Source of the DNA: ECT2AJA-044 sp965658225
GTDB taxonomy: Bacteria; Bacteroidota; Bacteroidia; Flavobacteriales; ECT2AJA-044
Reading direction: 5' to 3'
NCBI GenBank assembly: GCA_965658225.1
Contig: CBFHRK010000004.1
Location: 1-64,000, forward strand
DNA: 64,000 bases
This document shows positions 9,740 through 19,656 of the stretch, piece by piece. Every line of letters starts with the position of its first letter. The stretch's first letter is position 1. The notes beneath the pieces are model-generated. The model ran no database searches, had not been told where the DNA came from, and worked only from the letters and a program-made list of their open reading frames with translations. The position numbers and the translations under genes are program-made.

Positions 9740-10208
9740 TGTCTAGGGGCTGTTTGGGTGTTTCTTATCAGGATAAACGAAAGTAGGTAATCTTTTAATG
9801 ATGGTTTAGGAATTAATCTAGATCCATCGGTCTATTTACAAATGGGCAAAAAAACGATAACCCCTAAACCCTTTTCACGGCGCTTGTCGGGTATAACCCA
9901 TCCGTCGAATCTTGGCTAAAACCTCTATTAATTAAGACTTTCGGCGCATCAGGTGGCTAACTCCTTATCTATATTGACGTCGGTGAAAAAAGAGCCTCGG
10001 GCATCTTTTTTTTCGCAAGTATGGCGGTAATGACATTAAATCCCGCCGATGAGGCGGCGCAATTTCAACTGTCGAAATTGAACAAGTCTTAAGCATTTCC
10101 GTTTTCCTTTGTACCTTCGCGATCCTTGTATAAAATGCTGATTATTCAGCTTTTATCTACTCATTAACCCTAGGTCGCGCTGCTACTCGCGACTTCTACT
10201 TTGCTACA
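9740..10208. other. Long intergenic region with three hairpins upstream of the M36 protease
   Basis: This 469-base gene-free stretch between divergent genes holds a terminator-like hairpin (9986-10011, AAAAAGAgGCC/GGCaTCTTTTT followed by Ts on the plus strand), a stem CCGCC-gatga-GGCGG (10043-10057) and a stem AATTTC-aactgtc-GAAATT (10061-10079). A TACCTTCG box near 10112 could be a -7 element for the protease. It could be a long leader or a small RNA locus. No known riboswitch was recognised. Confidence 0.4.
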
Positions 10209-13200
10209 ATGAAAAAAACTTCATTCCCATTAATGCTTTTGGCGTTGCTTTTTACGCTCAATTCCAACGCACAAAACCAATTCGAAAGCACCGTTTCTAG
10301 TTATTTAAGCGAGCGTTATGCCGACCTTGGTTTAACCGCTTCTGACGTAAGTCAATTTGTAATTACCGACGAAGTTCCCACCAAGTCGACGGGTGTTTGG
10401 CATGTTCATATCGCCCAAAGCCTTCAGGGAGTTCCCATTGAAAATGCGCGTGCCAACGTCTTAATCAACGCAAATGGAGCGGTTGTTTCTATGGTGGGTA
10501 ATCTGATCCCAAATCTGCAGTCATTGCCGAAGGGGACTTCTGCGCCGTCGATAACGCCGTCAGGCGCAATAGATAAAGCAAAGGAATTTCTTGCCCTTCG
10601 CGGGCAGATGGGTGCTTTGCTCGAAAGATCTAACAACAAATATACCTTCGAAAAAGGTTCTCTATCGCTAGAAAATATTCGAGTAGAGCAGGTTTACTGG
10701 TATGCAGGCGAAGAAGTTCGTTTGGCATGGAAGCTCGATATCTATCAATTAGATGCCGAGCATTGGTGGCAGTTTGTAATAGATGCTGAGAATGGTTCTG
10801 AACTTGAGCGGTACGATTGGGTTGTTCGATGTGAATTTCCAGAACATTCAAGCACGTGGCATAATCATGCTACCTCGTCAGCAAATTTTGACGCTTCTGA
10901 AGCGCTTCCGCCAACGGCCGCTCCAATTGCTCCAGCAACGAGCGTTTCAGCATCTTACAACGTGTATCCACTGCCCGCTGAAAGTCCGAGCCACGGATCC
11001 AGGGCACTTCTTACAGACCCGCACGACACTGTTGCTTCCCCTTATGGCTGGCACGATACGGATGGAATAGATGGCGCTGAGTATACGATCACTCGTGGAA
11101 ATAATGTATATGCCTACACAGACACAACGGATACTAATACACCTGATTTTTCTCCTGACGGAGGAACCGCACTCAATTTCGATTTTCCACTCGACTTAAA
11201 CCAACAGCCTGGTGCGTATAAGTCGGCTGCAACGACCAACCTTTTTTACATGAACAACCGCATCCACGACATTATGTGGCACTACGGTTTAGATGAACCC
11301 AATGGAAATTTCCAGTTCAACAACTACGGAAATGGCGGGGCAGGATCCGATGAAGTAAATGCCGAGGCACAAGATGGGGGCGGATTAAACAACGCGAATT
11401 TTGCCACCCCAACCGACGGTTTTAATGGTAGAATGCAAATGTATCTTTGGACGGGTACCGTTACGAACGGTGACATGTATGACATTCACGCGCCTTCAGG
11501 TATTGCCGGACTTTACCCAGGAGCTGGAGCAACTTTCGGACCTCCTTTAACTACAACTCCTTTAACAGGTGATGTGGCGTTACTTCTCGACGCCGCGGCC
11601 GATTCATTAAACGCCTGTGATAGCATTATAAACCCTGCAGACGTAGCTGGAAAAATCGCTATCGTAAGAAGAGGAAACTGCTCGTTTGTTATCAAAGCAC
11701 AGGCCGCCCAAGATGCGGGTGCCATTGCCGTAATAGTGGTGAATACGAATAATACGGTTTTTACGCTCAATGGAACTGCACCGGGTATTACAATACCCGT
11801 GACTTGTATTGGTCAAAACAACGGAAATGCCATTATTAACGCCTTAAATCAAGGAGATTCGGTAAACCTAAGTATGAGTTTACCACTTGGGCTAGGACAA
11901 GATCGTGATGGAGATCTCGATAACGGAATAATCATTCACGAATATGCTCATGGGATTTCGAACCGAATGACCGGTGGGCCATCAAACTCGAGCTGTTTAA
12001 ATGGCTCGGAACAAATGGGCGAAGGATGGAGCGATTTTTATGGCATTATGATGACCATGGATACGGCCGTGAATAACCCAATTCGCCGACCAATGGGTAC
12101 CTACGCCGTTTATCAGTCTCCGACCTCTGGCAACGGAATTCGTCCGGCGCCTTACGACACCAGCTTCAGCGTAAACAACTATACTTATGGCGATTTGCCC
12201 AATGCGAATATTAGTGTTCCGCACGGAGTGGGATTTATTTGGTGTACCATGCTGTGGGATTTGAACTGGGCGTTCATTGATCAATACGGATTTGATGACA
12301 AACTCATTGGCGGTACCGGAGGTAATTCAATGGTATTCAAATTAGTGACGGACGCTTTAACACTTCAACCCTGTGGACCCGGTTTTGTGGATGGAAGAGA
12401 TGCCATCCTTCAAGCCGATATGCTCGCGTATAATGGAGCTAACCAGTGCTTGATATGGGAAGTATTTGCCCGTCGTGGCTTAGGTGCTAGCGCCGATCAA
12501 GGATCTGCTACGTCAAGAACAGATGGAACGGAAGCATTTGATTTACCCACTGTATGCCAAGTGGCGACGGAAGAGCCTACAGCCGATTTCTCTGTAAATC
12601 AAGACACCTCGTGCCTCGGCCTTTTCGTATTTCAAGATCTTTCATTCAATACACCCAAAACTTGGTACTGGGATTTCGGGGATGGAAGTACAGACTCACT
12701 TAGAAACCCAACCCACACCTATAGTGCGGATGGTTCGTACACCGTTACACTAACCGTGACCAACGAACTTGGTGCGGATACGCTTTCGCGAACTAACTAC
12801 GTGCACGTAATACAACCCTCAAACAACCCCGCCGTAGCGAATGGTTTCGGTTGTTCAGCCGATTCGATTGCCCTTACAGCCGTTGGCCTTGGAACTCCTC
12901 AATGGTACGACGCAACGGGTGCCTTTGTATACGCGGGAAACACCTTCAAAACAACTCCTTCTGCCTCAAGCTCTACCTACACTGTGCGTGATGCTTTTGT
13001 CGACCCTATTGACTTTGCCGGACCCGTAGATAACAACTTCGGAGGTGGCGGTTACCATGGAACTACTTTTGTAGGTACCGTAAATTTTGATGCGGAAAAG
13101 GCCCTAACTGTTATTTCTGCCTTTGTTGATGCCGACGGACCAGGCCCACGAGTGGTGAATTTATGGGACGGCGCAGATGGAAATGGAAACTTACTTCAGT

Positions 13201-13952
13201 CGGTAACGGTAAATATTACACAAACAGGACCGCAACGTGTGGATCTGAATCTCAATGTACCGGGACCAGGATCGTACAGCATTGGACTCGATTTCGCCGA
13301 TTTATATCGGAATAATTCCGGAGCAAATTATCCGTACACCGCTCCTGGTTTGATGACCATTACTGGCTCTCCGGCCGGACCTGATTTTTATTATTACTTC
13401 TACGATTTAGAAGTTCAAGCCGAGGGCTGTTTTGGTGACCCTGTGACAGTGACAGCAACTGTGATTGATGTAATCGACTTCAGCTATGCGTCAACAGGGC
13501 AAACGGTTCAGTTCACCGATGCCTCGCCAAACGCTACTTCATGGTCTTGGGACTTCGGCGACGGCAACACCTCGAACCAACAAAACCCAATGCACACGTA
13601 TGCCGCGGATGGCGTATATGACGTAACGCTCGTAACCGATGGGGGTGTATGCTCTAAAGTAGAGACGATAACTATTGGAACTATTGGAGTAAACGAACCG
13701 ATTGAATTGAGCGCCAGCGTATATCCGAATCCGGCCGCGGAGGCCGTTACGCTTGCCTTCAACGTTCCTCTCGTTCAGAAAGGAGCTGTACAAGTTTATA
13801 CTGTTGACGGTCGCTTAGTTTTAGAAACAGAAGTTTCAGCCGGCGAAAATGAGTTTGTACTCAACGTACGCTCTTTAGCTAACGGCGTTTACTGGATCAA
13901 CGTAGAATCGGACGGACAAACAATCCGCGAGAAGATGGTGATTCAAAAGTAA
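10209..13952 (+). CDS. Secreted M36 (fungalysin-type) metalloprotease with PA, PKD and T9SS sorting domains
   Basis: A 1247-residue zinc endopeptidase precursor. Order: signal peptide (1-21, ending NSNAQ), FTP-like propeptide (about 30-200), M36 catalytic domain interrupted by a PA domain (about 430-560), zinc site HEYAH at 577-581 with the third ligand in GEGWSDF near 605, PKD domain near 795-870 (WYWDFGDGS), a beta domain, a second PKD near 1090-1155 (WSWDFGDGN), and a C-terminal type IX sorting domain (about 1167-1247; YPNPA, NGVYWINV, KMVIQK). It is probably exported by T9SS to the cell surface or medium to digest protein. Its stop overlaps the convergent M48 gene by 10 bases. Confidence 0.93.
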   Translation: MKKTSFPLMLLALLFTLNSNAQNQFESTVSSYLSERYADLGLTASDVSQFVITDEVPTKSTGVWHVHIAQSLQGVPIENARANVLINANGAVVSMVGNLIPNLQSLPKGTSAPSITPSGAIDKAKEFLALRGQMGALLERSNNKYTFEKGSLSLENIRVEQVYWYAGEEVRLAWKLDIYQLDAEHWWQFVIDAENGSELERYDWVVRCEFPEHSSTWHNHATSSANFDASEALPPTAAPIAPATSVSASYNVYPLPAESPSHGSRALLTDPHDTVASPYGWHDTDGIDGAEYTITRGNNVYAYTDTTDTNTPDFSPDGGTALNFDFPLDLNQQPGAYKSAATTNLFYMNNRIHDIMWHYGLDEPNGNFQFNNYGNGGAGSDEVNAEAQDGGGLNNANFATPTDGFNGRMQMYLWTGTVTNGDMYDIHAPSGIAGLYPGAGATFGPPLTTTPLTGDVALLLDAAADSLNACDSIINPADVAGKIAIVRRGNCSFVIKAQAAQDAGAIAVIVVNTNNTVFTLNGTAPGITIPVTCIGQNNGNAIINALNQGDSVNLSMSLPLGLGQDRDGDLDNGIIIHEYAHGISNRMTGGPSNSSCLNGSEQMGEGWSDFYGIMMTMDTAVNNPIRRPMGTYAVYQSPTSGNGIRPAPYDTSFSVNNYTYGDLPNANISVPHGVGFIWCTMLWDLNWAFIDQYGFDDKLIGGTGGNSMVFKLVTDALTLQPCGPGFVDGRDAILQADMLAYNGANQCLIWEVFARRGLGASADQGSATSRTDGTEAFDLPTVCQVATEEPTADFSVNQDTSCLGLFVFQDLSFNTPKTWYWDFGDGSTDSLRNPTHTYSADGSYTVTLTVTNELGADTLSRTNYVHVIQPSNNPAVANGFGCSADSIALTAVGLGTPQWYDATGAFVYAGNTFKTTPSASSSTYTVRDAFVDPIDFAGPVDNNFGGGGYHGTTFVGTVNFDAEKALTVISAFVDADGPGPRVVNLWDGADGNGNLLQSVTVNITQTGPQRVDLNLNVPGPGSYSIGLDFADLYRNNSGANYPYTAPGLMTITGSPAGPDFYYYFYDLEVQAEGCFGDPVTVTATVIDVIDFSYASTGQTVQFTDASPNATSWSWDFGDGNTSNQQNPMHTYAADGVYDVTLVTDGGVCSKVETITIGTIGVNEPIELSASVYPNPAAEAVTLAFNVPLVQKGAVQVYTVDGRLVLETEVSAGENEFVLNVRSLANGVYWINVESDGQTIREKMVIQK

Positions 13953-15358
13953 GGCGCGGCCTGAACCACACGAATTAAAGTACCCTTTGCAAGTTCTTCT
14001 TGCAAGGGGTATTCGTTTATTAGGGCCGTTGCTTCCGGACTCAATTTATTATCTACGCGAATGTTCAGTACTTCAATACTTTCGCCCTCACGGGCGGATA
14101 CACGGACCATCGATTTCCGCACAACCTTCGACTTGTCCTCGTCCGTTAACGGCGCTAAGGACTTTAATGCGGTCTCAATTTCTTGGGTATAACCCGTCGG
14201 CGCCATAGCTACAATTTGAACCACTCGGTCGCCCATATCGATCCATCGAATCGCATACTGCATTCCGTTTCTACTGTTCGGATCGATGAAGCGAATTTTA
14301 TAGCCCGGATAATCTTTCCATTGATACGATTCATTCTCTTGCAAGTAATGCTTATCTAATTTGGCTAAATCCTTTTGTACCGATTCGATTGCTTGCTTCA
14401 TCGTCACGGTATCTGGCAGCTCCGACACCGCAAACGCGGCATTGTGCTTTTCGTATACTGCCATCGCAACTTTCGCATACGCAGCCATTTCAAAATCAGC
14501 GGTGAAGGTCACTTTGAGTCCCTGAACGGGCATAATAAGCGTATTGTCATCAACCACTCCATATTCGGGTAGAGATCCGACCGGCAAGCCTTCCATTTCT
14601 TCAACAAGATTTCCCAATGGCTTGCGAGGATTGGTTTTCGTGGTAGCCGAAATTTCTTGCAGTCGCTCAATTCGAACCTCGGTAATTGGGTGGTCGTTGA
14701 AGTAACTTTTCTTTTCTTCTTCACCGGTGATTAATTCTACGACCTGTTCCAATTTGGCGAGAGCACTAATTAAATCATCAGCGCTATAACCGGCCTTTAC
14801 TGCCAGTTTTACCCCTTCAACATCCGCTTCTGTTTCAAACGCACGACCATAGCGAGCCATCACCAAAGCGCTTGATGCACCCAATGGCGCGTTTATTAAT
14901 CCGCCCAAATCTGAGCTTACCGTACCTACAATAGCACCGGGTATCGATAGCAACGAAGGCAACAAGCCTTTCTTTTGAAGTTTCATACCGTGGCGATTCT
15001 GGGCATGTATAATCTCATGAGCCAATACCCCGGCCAATTCCCCCTCCGTTGAAATGAGTTCTAGGAGTCCGGTCGTCACAAAACAGAATCCGCCCGGGAG
15101 GGCGAAGGCATTCGGAGAAGCCTCCGGAATAATGCGAAAGGAATAAGGAAAATACGTTTCGTCCAAAGCCGCCACCAATCGTTGACCCACAGCATTCACG
15201 TAGGCCTGTTTTTCGGCATCGTCGAGAATACCATATTGATACTCCACCGCAGCCGCACTCTTGCGACCAACAGCAACATCGGAATCGTACATGCTGCTCG
15301 ACTGACCCATGGTGGTCACCGCAAATAAGATCAAGATAAAAGAGAGTGCGTATTTCAT
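13943..15358 (-). CDS. M48 family metallopeptidase, periplasmic
   Basis: A 471-residue exported zinc peptidase. It has a signal peptide (about 1-18), HEIIH zinc motif at 114-118 and the downstream third-ligand block FETEADVEG near 180. The last ~180 residues form an extra domain ending in a LysM-like or SH3-like stretch (REGESIEVLNIRVDNKLSP). Homologues such as BepA/LoiP act in outer-membrane protein quality control. Its start overlaps the stop of the upstream sugar porter (ATGA), so they are co-transcribed, an unusual pairing. Confidence 0.85.
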   Translation of the reverse strand: MKYALSFILILFAVTTMGQSSSMYDSDVAVGRKSAAAVEYQYGILDDAEKQAYVNAVGQRLVAALDETYFPYSFRIIPEASPNAFALPGGFCFVTTGLLELISTEGELAGVLAHEIIHAQNRHGMKLQKKGLLPSLLSIPGAIVGTVSSDLGGLINAPLGASSALVMARYGRAFETEADVEGVKLAVKAGYSADDLISALAKLEQVVELITGEEEKKSYFNDHPITEVRIERLQEISATTKTNPRKPLGNLVEEMEGLPVGSLPEYGVVDDNTLIMPVQGLKVTFTADFEMAAYAKVAMAVYEKHNAAFAVSELPDTVTMKQAIESVQKDLAKLDKHYLQENESYQWKDYPGYKIRFIDPNSRNGMQYAIRWIDMGDRVVQIVAMAPTGYTQEIETALKSLAPLTDEDKSKVVRKSMVRVSAREGESIEVLNIRVDNKLSPEATALINEYPLQEELAKGTLIRVVQAAPYF

Positions 15359-16686
15359 TCTGCTTCGTAATCAATGGCCTCAAGGGCCTTGCCCTTCGTT
15401 TCAGGCATCATAAAATGTGTAAACAATCCTTGTGCGACCATACACGCTGCAAAGAAGGCAAAGATAGCACCTGCCGGAAAAGCATCAATAATTACTTCAC
15501 CGACTAAAGTTATAATGGCCGCCATCACCCAATGCGTTCCCGTTCCCCATGCCTGCCCTTTGGCGCGCACCTGATTCGGGAAGATTTCCGAAATAAACAC
15601 CCAAATAATGGCACCCTGACCTACCGCATGGGAGGCAATGAACATGAGTATAAACACCAAAATAAAGGTGGGTGAAGCGCCTGTGTAAAATCCATAGCTT
15701 ATCAGCCCTAAACTCAACACATAACCCGCTGAGCCAATGTACATGAGTTGCTTACGGCCTGCTCGGTCAATTAAGGCCATTCCAACCAGAGTAAAAAGAA
15801 GGTTGATTCCACCAATGGAAATCGAGCTGAAAAGCGATTCCGAAGATGCAAATCCGCCCTCTTCCAAAATAACGGGTGCGTAATAAAGCACAAAATTGAT
15901 TCCCGAAACCTGATTAAACAAGGCGATCAAAAAAGCCAAGGTCAATGGTTTGCGGTATTTCTTATTCCAAAGCGATTCCGATTTATGGTGTTTGTGCTCC
16001 TCATCATCGCGAGTAATTTCCGCGAATATTTCTTCGGCCTCCTCGGCCGGATATAGCCTTTGCACAACCAATTTCGCCTCTTCTTCACGGCGCTCATGCA
16101 CAAAAAGCCAACGCGGACTCAACGGAACTCGAAGTATAAAAAGAATATAAAGCAGCGCCGGAACCGCCTCCACGCCCAACATCCAGCGCCAATCGTTAGT
16201 GCCTCCAAATCCCGACAACAAATAATTACTGATAAAGGCGATGAGAATACCCAAGACCAAATTGAACTGATAAAGAGCTACCAAACGGCCGCGATTCTTC
16301 GGTGAACTGATCTCCGAAATATAAATGGGCGCCGCCACTGATGAAGCCCCAACTCCAACTCCACCAATGAATCGGAAAAAGCTAAACATATACGGGTCCG
16401 AAGCCAAGGCCGAGCCAACCGCCGAAACGAAGAATAGAACTCCAATCCAAATCAGCGTTTTCTTCCGGCCCCAACGATCGGTTGGAATACCACCAAAAAT
16501 TGCTCCGAGCACCGTTCCCCACAGCGCCATTGACATAATAAACATGCCGTGGAACCAACCCGACGTGCCCCAAAGCTCTTTGATGGGTTCATTGGCTCCC
16601 GATATAACGACTGTGTCGAAACCAAATAAAAATCCGCCCAATGCCACTGCAAGGGACGAAATGAAAATGAGTCTATTTTTTAGCAT
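15355..16686 (-). CDS. MFS sugar porter family transporter
   Basis: A 443-residue, 12-segment transporter of the sugar porter family (XylE/GalP type). Family signatures are GGFLFGFDTVVISGA in TM1, DRWGRKK in loop 2-3, a PLSPRWL version of the PESPRWL motif, QVSGINFVLYYAP in TM7 and PETKGK at the end. These support proton-coupled monosaccharide import. It precedes the M48 gene with a 4-base overlap. The divergent neighbour is a GH92 mannosidase, so mannose is a plausible substrate (inference). Confidence 0.9.
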   Translation of the reverse strand: MLKNRLIFISSLAVALGGFLFGFDTVVISGANEPIKELWGTSGWFHGMFIMSMALWGTVLGAIFGGIPTDRWGRKKTLIWIGVLFFVSAVGSALASDPYMFSFFRFIGGVGVGASSVAAPIYISEISSPKNRGRLVALYQFNLVLGILIAFISNYLLSGFGGTNDWRWMLGVEAVPALLYILFILRVPLSPRWLFVHERREEEAKLVVQRLYPAEEAEEIFAEITRDDEEHKHHKSESLWNKKYRKPLTLAFLIALFNQVSGINFVLYYAPVILEEGGFASSESLFSSISIGGINLLFTLVGMALIDRAGRKQLMYIGSAGYVLSLGLISYGFYTGASPTFILVFILMFIASHAVGQGAIIWVFISEIFPNQVRAKGQAWGTGTHWVMAAIITLVGEVIIDAFPAGAIFAFFAACMVAQGLFTHFMMPETKGKALEAIDYEAE

Positions 16687-16737
16687 TGACTAAAAGTAGC
16701 CAAAGATTCCGTTATTTGAGTTTCAAAGATTGAAACC

Positions 16738-19656
16738 ATGCGCTCGACTTTTTTATTAGGCTTTATCCTTTCCTTTTTTAGCGCTTTTGCGCAGAGTATC
16801 CCTACCGGTGTTTCCGATATAAACCCGTTCATTGGTACCGGTGGTCACGGCCACACCCACCCTTCCGCACAGGCCCCTTTCGGCATGATGCAACTCGGAC
16901 CCAATACTCGCTACGATGGCTGGGACGGATGCAGTGGGTATCACCATACCGATTCCGTTCTTTTGGGGTTTTCAACTACTCATTTGAGTGGTACGGGCGT
17001 TTCGGATTACGGCGATTTTTTGTTCCGGCCCTCACGGCCCGATGGTACCGAGTTGCACATGATCAAATCAACGGAAAAAGCTACGGCCGCATACTATTCA
17101 ATCGAACTGAACCAAGGCGAATTAATTTCAGCAACCGCCGGTGAGCGGGTGGGAATTCTACGTGTTGTTTATCCGGCCGGGAGGCCGAAAACCATAGAGC
17201 TCGATTTAAGCCATCGAGACCACGTAACACTCGGACTCCTCGCCGAAGTGCCACATCCAAACGCATCAGAAAACGGCGCCTGGCAAGCTACACGCCACAG
17301 TAAGGCCTGGGCTACCAACCAAAAAGCACATTTGGCTTTTACGGCCAATCAGCCCGCAACAACGAAGCAAATTGAAGACCTCATTTGGGAGTTCGAGTTC
17401 CTCGGAACGTCCGATACGGTTGAACTGTACCTCGCGCTGAGCGGAACCGATACAGACGGTGCTTGGACCAATTACCGAGCCGAGTTCCCCGAGAAGCCCT
17501 CATTCGAAAACCTGCACGAAAAATCACTCCAGCTCTGGGAAAAGGAGCTCGACAAAAGCATTGCCTATCATTCCGATTCCAATTGGAGATCGATATACGC
17601 CACCGCTCTGTACCACGCCTATTCTGTTCCGAATTTATGGAGCGATGCCGACGGTCGTTACCGCGGTATGGACGATCAAATACATACCGATACGAGCAAC
17701 CGCCATTACACCATTTTTTCGCTTTGGGATACGTATCGAACCGCTCATCCACTTTACGCGATAACCCAGCCCGAACGCACGCGCGAGTTCTTAAACGGTA
17801 TGCTCGATATGCACGATCAATACGGCCGCCTTCCCGTATGGGAATTGGCCGCCAATGAAACGAACTGCATGATTGGCTATCACAGCGTTTCAGTCATTGC
17901 AGATGCATTAGCTAAAGGATACCCCATTGATACCGCTCGCGCCGTGAAGGCGCTGGTAGAAACGGCTGAGGCCGATGTATACGGTTTGGAAGCCTATCGT
18001 AAATACGGATTTCTGAGCGTTGAAGACGAAAGCGAATCAGTGAGTAAAACCCTCGAATACGCCTATGACGATGCCTGTATTTCATGGGCAATGGAACGAC
18101 TCGGGAAACCGGAATTAGCCTTGCATTTTAATCAACGCGCCACTGGCTACCGAAGCCTACTCGATCCAAAAACAGGTTGGATGCGCCCTCGATCCAATGG
18201 ATCTTTCTTAACTCCTTTTGATCCGCGGCAAGTGAACAACCATTATACCGAAGCCAACAGCTACCAATACAGTTTTGCACCAGTTCAAGATCTTGATGCG
18301 TGGAAAAAAAGTTTGGCCGAATACTTGGGTTTCGCCTCCGGGGAATCAGCTTTATTTCATCAGCTCGAAGCGCTCTTTACCGCCCCTTCGGAAACTACTG
18401 GTCGCGACCAAAGCGATATCACCGGACTCATTGGTCAATACGCTCATGGCAACGAGCCCTCACATCATATTGCCTATTTGTACAATGCCACAGACAGTGT
18501 GCACAAAACGCAAGCCCGTGTGTGGGAGATCATGGAGAAGTTCTATCAGAATGCTCCCGACGGTTTATCGGGGAATGAAGACTGTGGTCAAATGAGTGCT
18601 TGGTTCGTAATGGCGAGTTGGGGCATGTACCCGCTTGTTCCGGGAACCGATAAATACGCTCTTTCAACGCCGTATTGGGATCGGCTCGAACTTCAAGTTC
18701 CCTCGGGTAAAAAATTAACCCTGATTGCTGAAGGAGACGGACCGTATATTCGTAGTTGGACTAAAAATCCTTCAATGGATCGTGCAAAAGCGGAGGCTTC
18801 AACCATGGAAAACGATCGAACATGGGTCACACATGATCAGCTCAATGAGGGCGGTTTATGGCATGTTGAAAGGAGTTCGTCGCCTACTTCATTTGGACGA
18901 CTCGAATTGTATCGCACGAGTTTAAACAATACGACTCCGCCCGCGCCCGAAATTCTTGTTCCGCGCACTTATTCGGGTAAAGTAAAAGCCGAGGTTATCG
19001 GCCTCACGGCCGGATCGGTCCGCGTTGCTGCCGAGGGCGCTAAGGTGAAATACAAGAAAGACCGTGCAGTGGTGCACATTAAAGAAAACACCAGAATTGA
19101 GGCCTCTGTTGTTCATTTCGGAACGGGCAAGCACATAGCCTATGCCGATGTGCAAAAACAGAACGACCAGTATAAAGCCTCTTGGGAGGAGGGCGTTCCG
19201 AATAGCCAGTATACCGCGGGCGGACCAAAAAGCATGGTCGATGGAATAACCGGCGAAGTAGATTGGCGCAAAGGTCATTGGGTGGGTATTCAGGGAAGTG
19301 ATGCTGAATTGCGCATTCAAAGCCATCGGGCCGTGGAGGCCCAAACAATAAAAGTAGGCTTGCTAAAAGATATCGGCGCATGGATAGCCCTTCCGAAAAG
19401 TGTTTCCGTGTATTCACGACCCAATAAAAAAAGCGAATGGACGCTTTGGGGAATAGCAGATTTAAGTGAGGAAGCCCTTGTTGATTCTGCGCCTGAACGG
19501 CGCGATATTTCCTTTGAAGCTCCAGACTCGTTGCCGGTTACGGTGAATGAAATTAAAATCGTTTATGAAAATGCCGGAGTCCTGCAAGATTGGCATCCCG
19601 GAGCCGGAGGTGAGAGCTTTTTCTTTACGGACGAAATTGAAATTCTTTTGAAGTGA
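16738..19656 (+). CDS. GH92 family exo-alpha-mannosidase
   Basis: A 972-residue secreted glycosidase. Signal peptide 1-18 (ends FAQS). The N-terminal beta-sandwich carries NPFIGTGGHGHTHP and the (alpha/alpha)6 domain carries GNEPSHH and GNEDCGQMSAWFVMASWGMYP, which hold the acid Glu and base Asp of calcium-dependent GH92 enzymes. The last ~200 residues are an extra beta-rich domain (chitobiase-like/F5-F8 type) beyond the usual ~750-residue catalytic length. It trims alpha-mannosides from glycoproteins. The divergent sugar porter may take up the product. Its last 32 bases overlap the next convergent gene. Confidence 0.92.
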   Translation: MRSTFLLGFILSFFSAFAQSIPTGVSDINPFIGTGGHGHTHPSAQAPFGMMQLGPNTRYDGWDGCSGYHHTDSVLLGFSTTHLSGTGVSDYGDFLFRPSRPDGTELHMIKSTEKATAAYYSIELNQGELISATAGERVGILRVVYPAGRPKTIELDLSHRDHVTLGLLAEVPHPNASENGAWQATRHSKAWATNQKAHLAFTANQPATTKQIEDLIWEFEFLGTSDTVELYLALSGTDTDGAWTNYRAEFPEKPSFENLHEKSLQLWEKELDKSIAYHSDSNWRSIYATALYHAYSVPNLWSDADGRYRGMDDQIHTDTSNRHYTIFSLWDTYRTAHPLYAITQPERTREFLNGMLDMHDQYGRLPVWELAANETNCMIGYHSVSVIADALAKGYPIDTARAVKALVETAEADVYGLEAYRKYGFLSVEDESESVSKTLEYAYDDACISWAMERLGKPELALHFNQRATGYRSLLDPKTGWMRPRSNGSFLTPFDPRQVNNHYTEANSYQYSFAPVQDLDAWKKSLAEYLGFASGESALFHQLEALFTAPSETTGRDQSDITGLIGQYAHGNEPSHHIAYLYNATDSVHKTQARVWEIMEKFYQNAPDGLSGNEDCGQMSAWFVMASWGMYPLVPGTDKYALSTPYWDRLELQVPSGKKLTLIAEGDGPYIRSWTKNPSMDRAKAEASTMENDRTWVTHDQLNEGGLWHVERSSSPTSFGRLELYRTSLNNTTPPAPEILVPRTYSGKVKAEVIGLTAGSVRVAAEGAKVKYKKDRAVVHIKENTRIEASVVHFGTGKHIAYADVQKQNDQYKASWEEGVPNSQYTAGGPKSMVDGITGEVDWRKGHWVGIQGSDAELRIQSHRAVEAQTIKVGLLKDIGAWIALPKSVSVYSRPNKKSEWTLWGIADLSEEALVDSAPERRDISFEAPDSLPVTVNEIKIVYENAGVLQDWHPGAGGESFFFTDEIEILLK

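Noticed and set aside
10209..13952. A riboswitch directly upstream of the M36 gene
   Set aside because: The stems do not match any known riboswitch class I can recall; noted only as hairpins.
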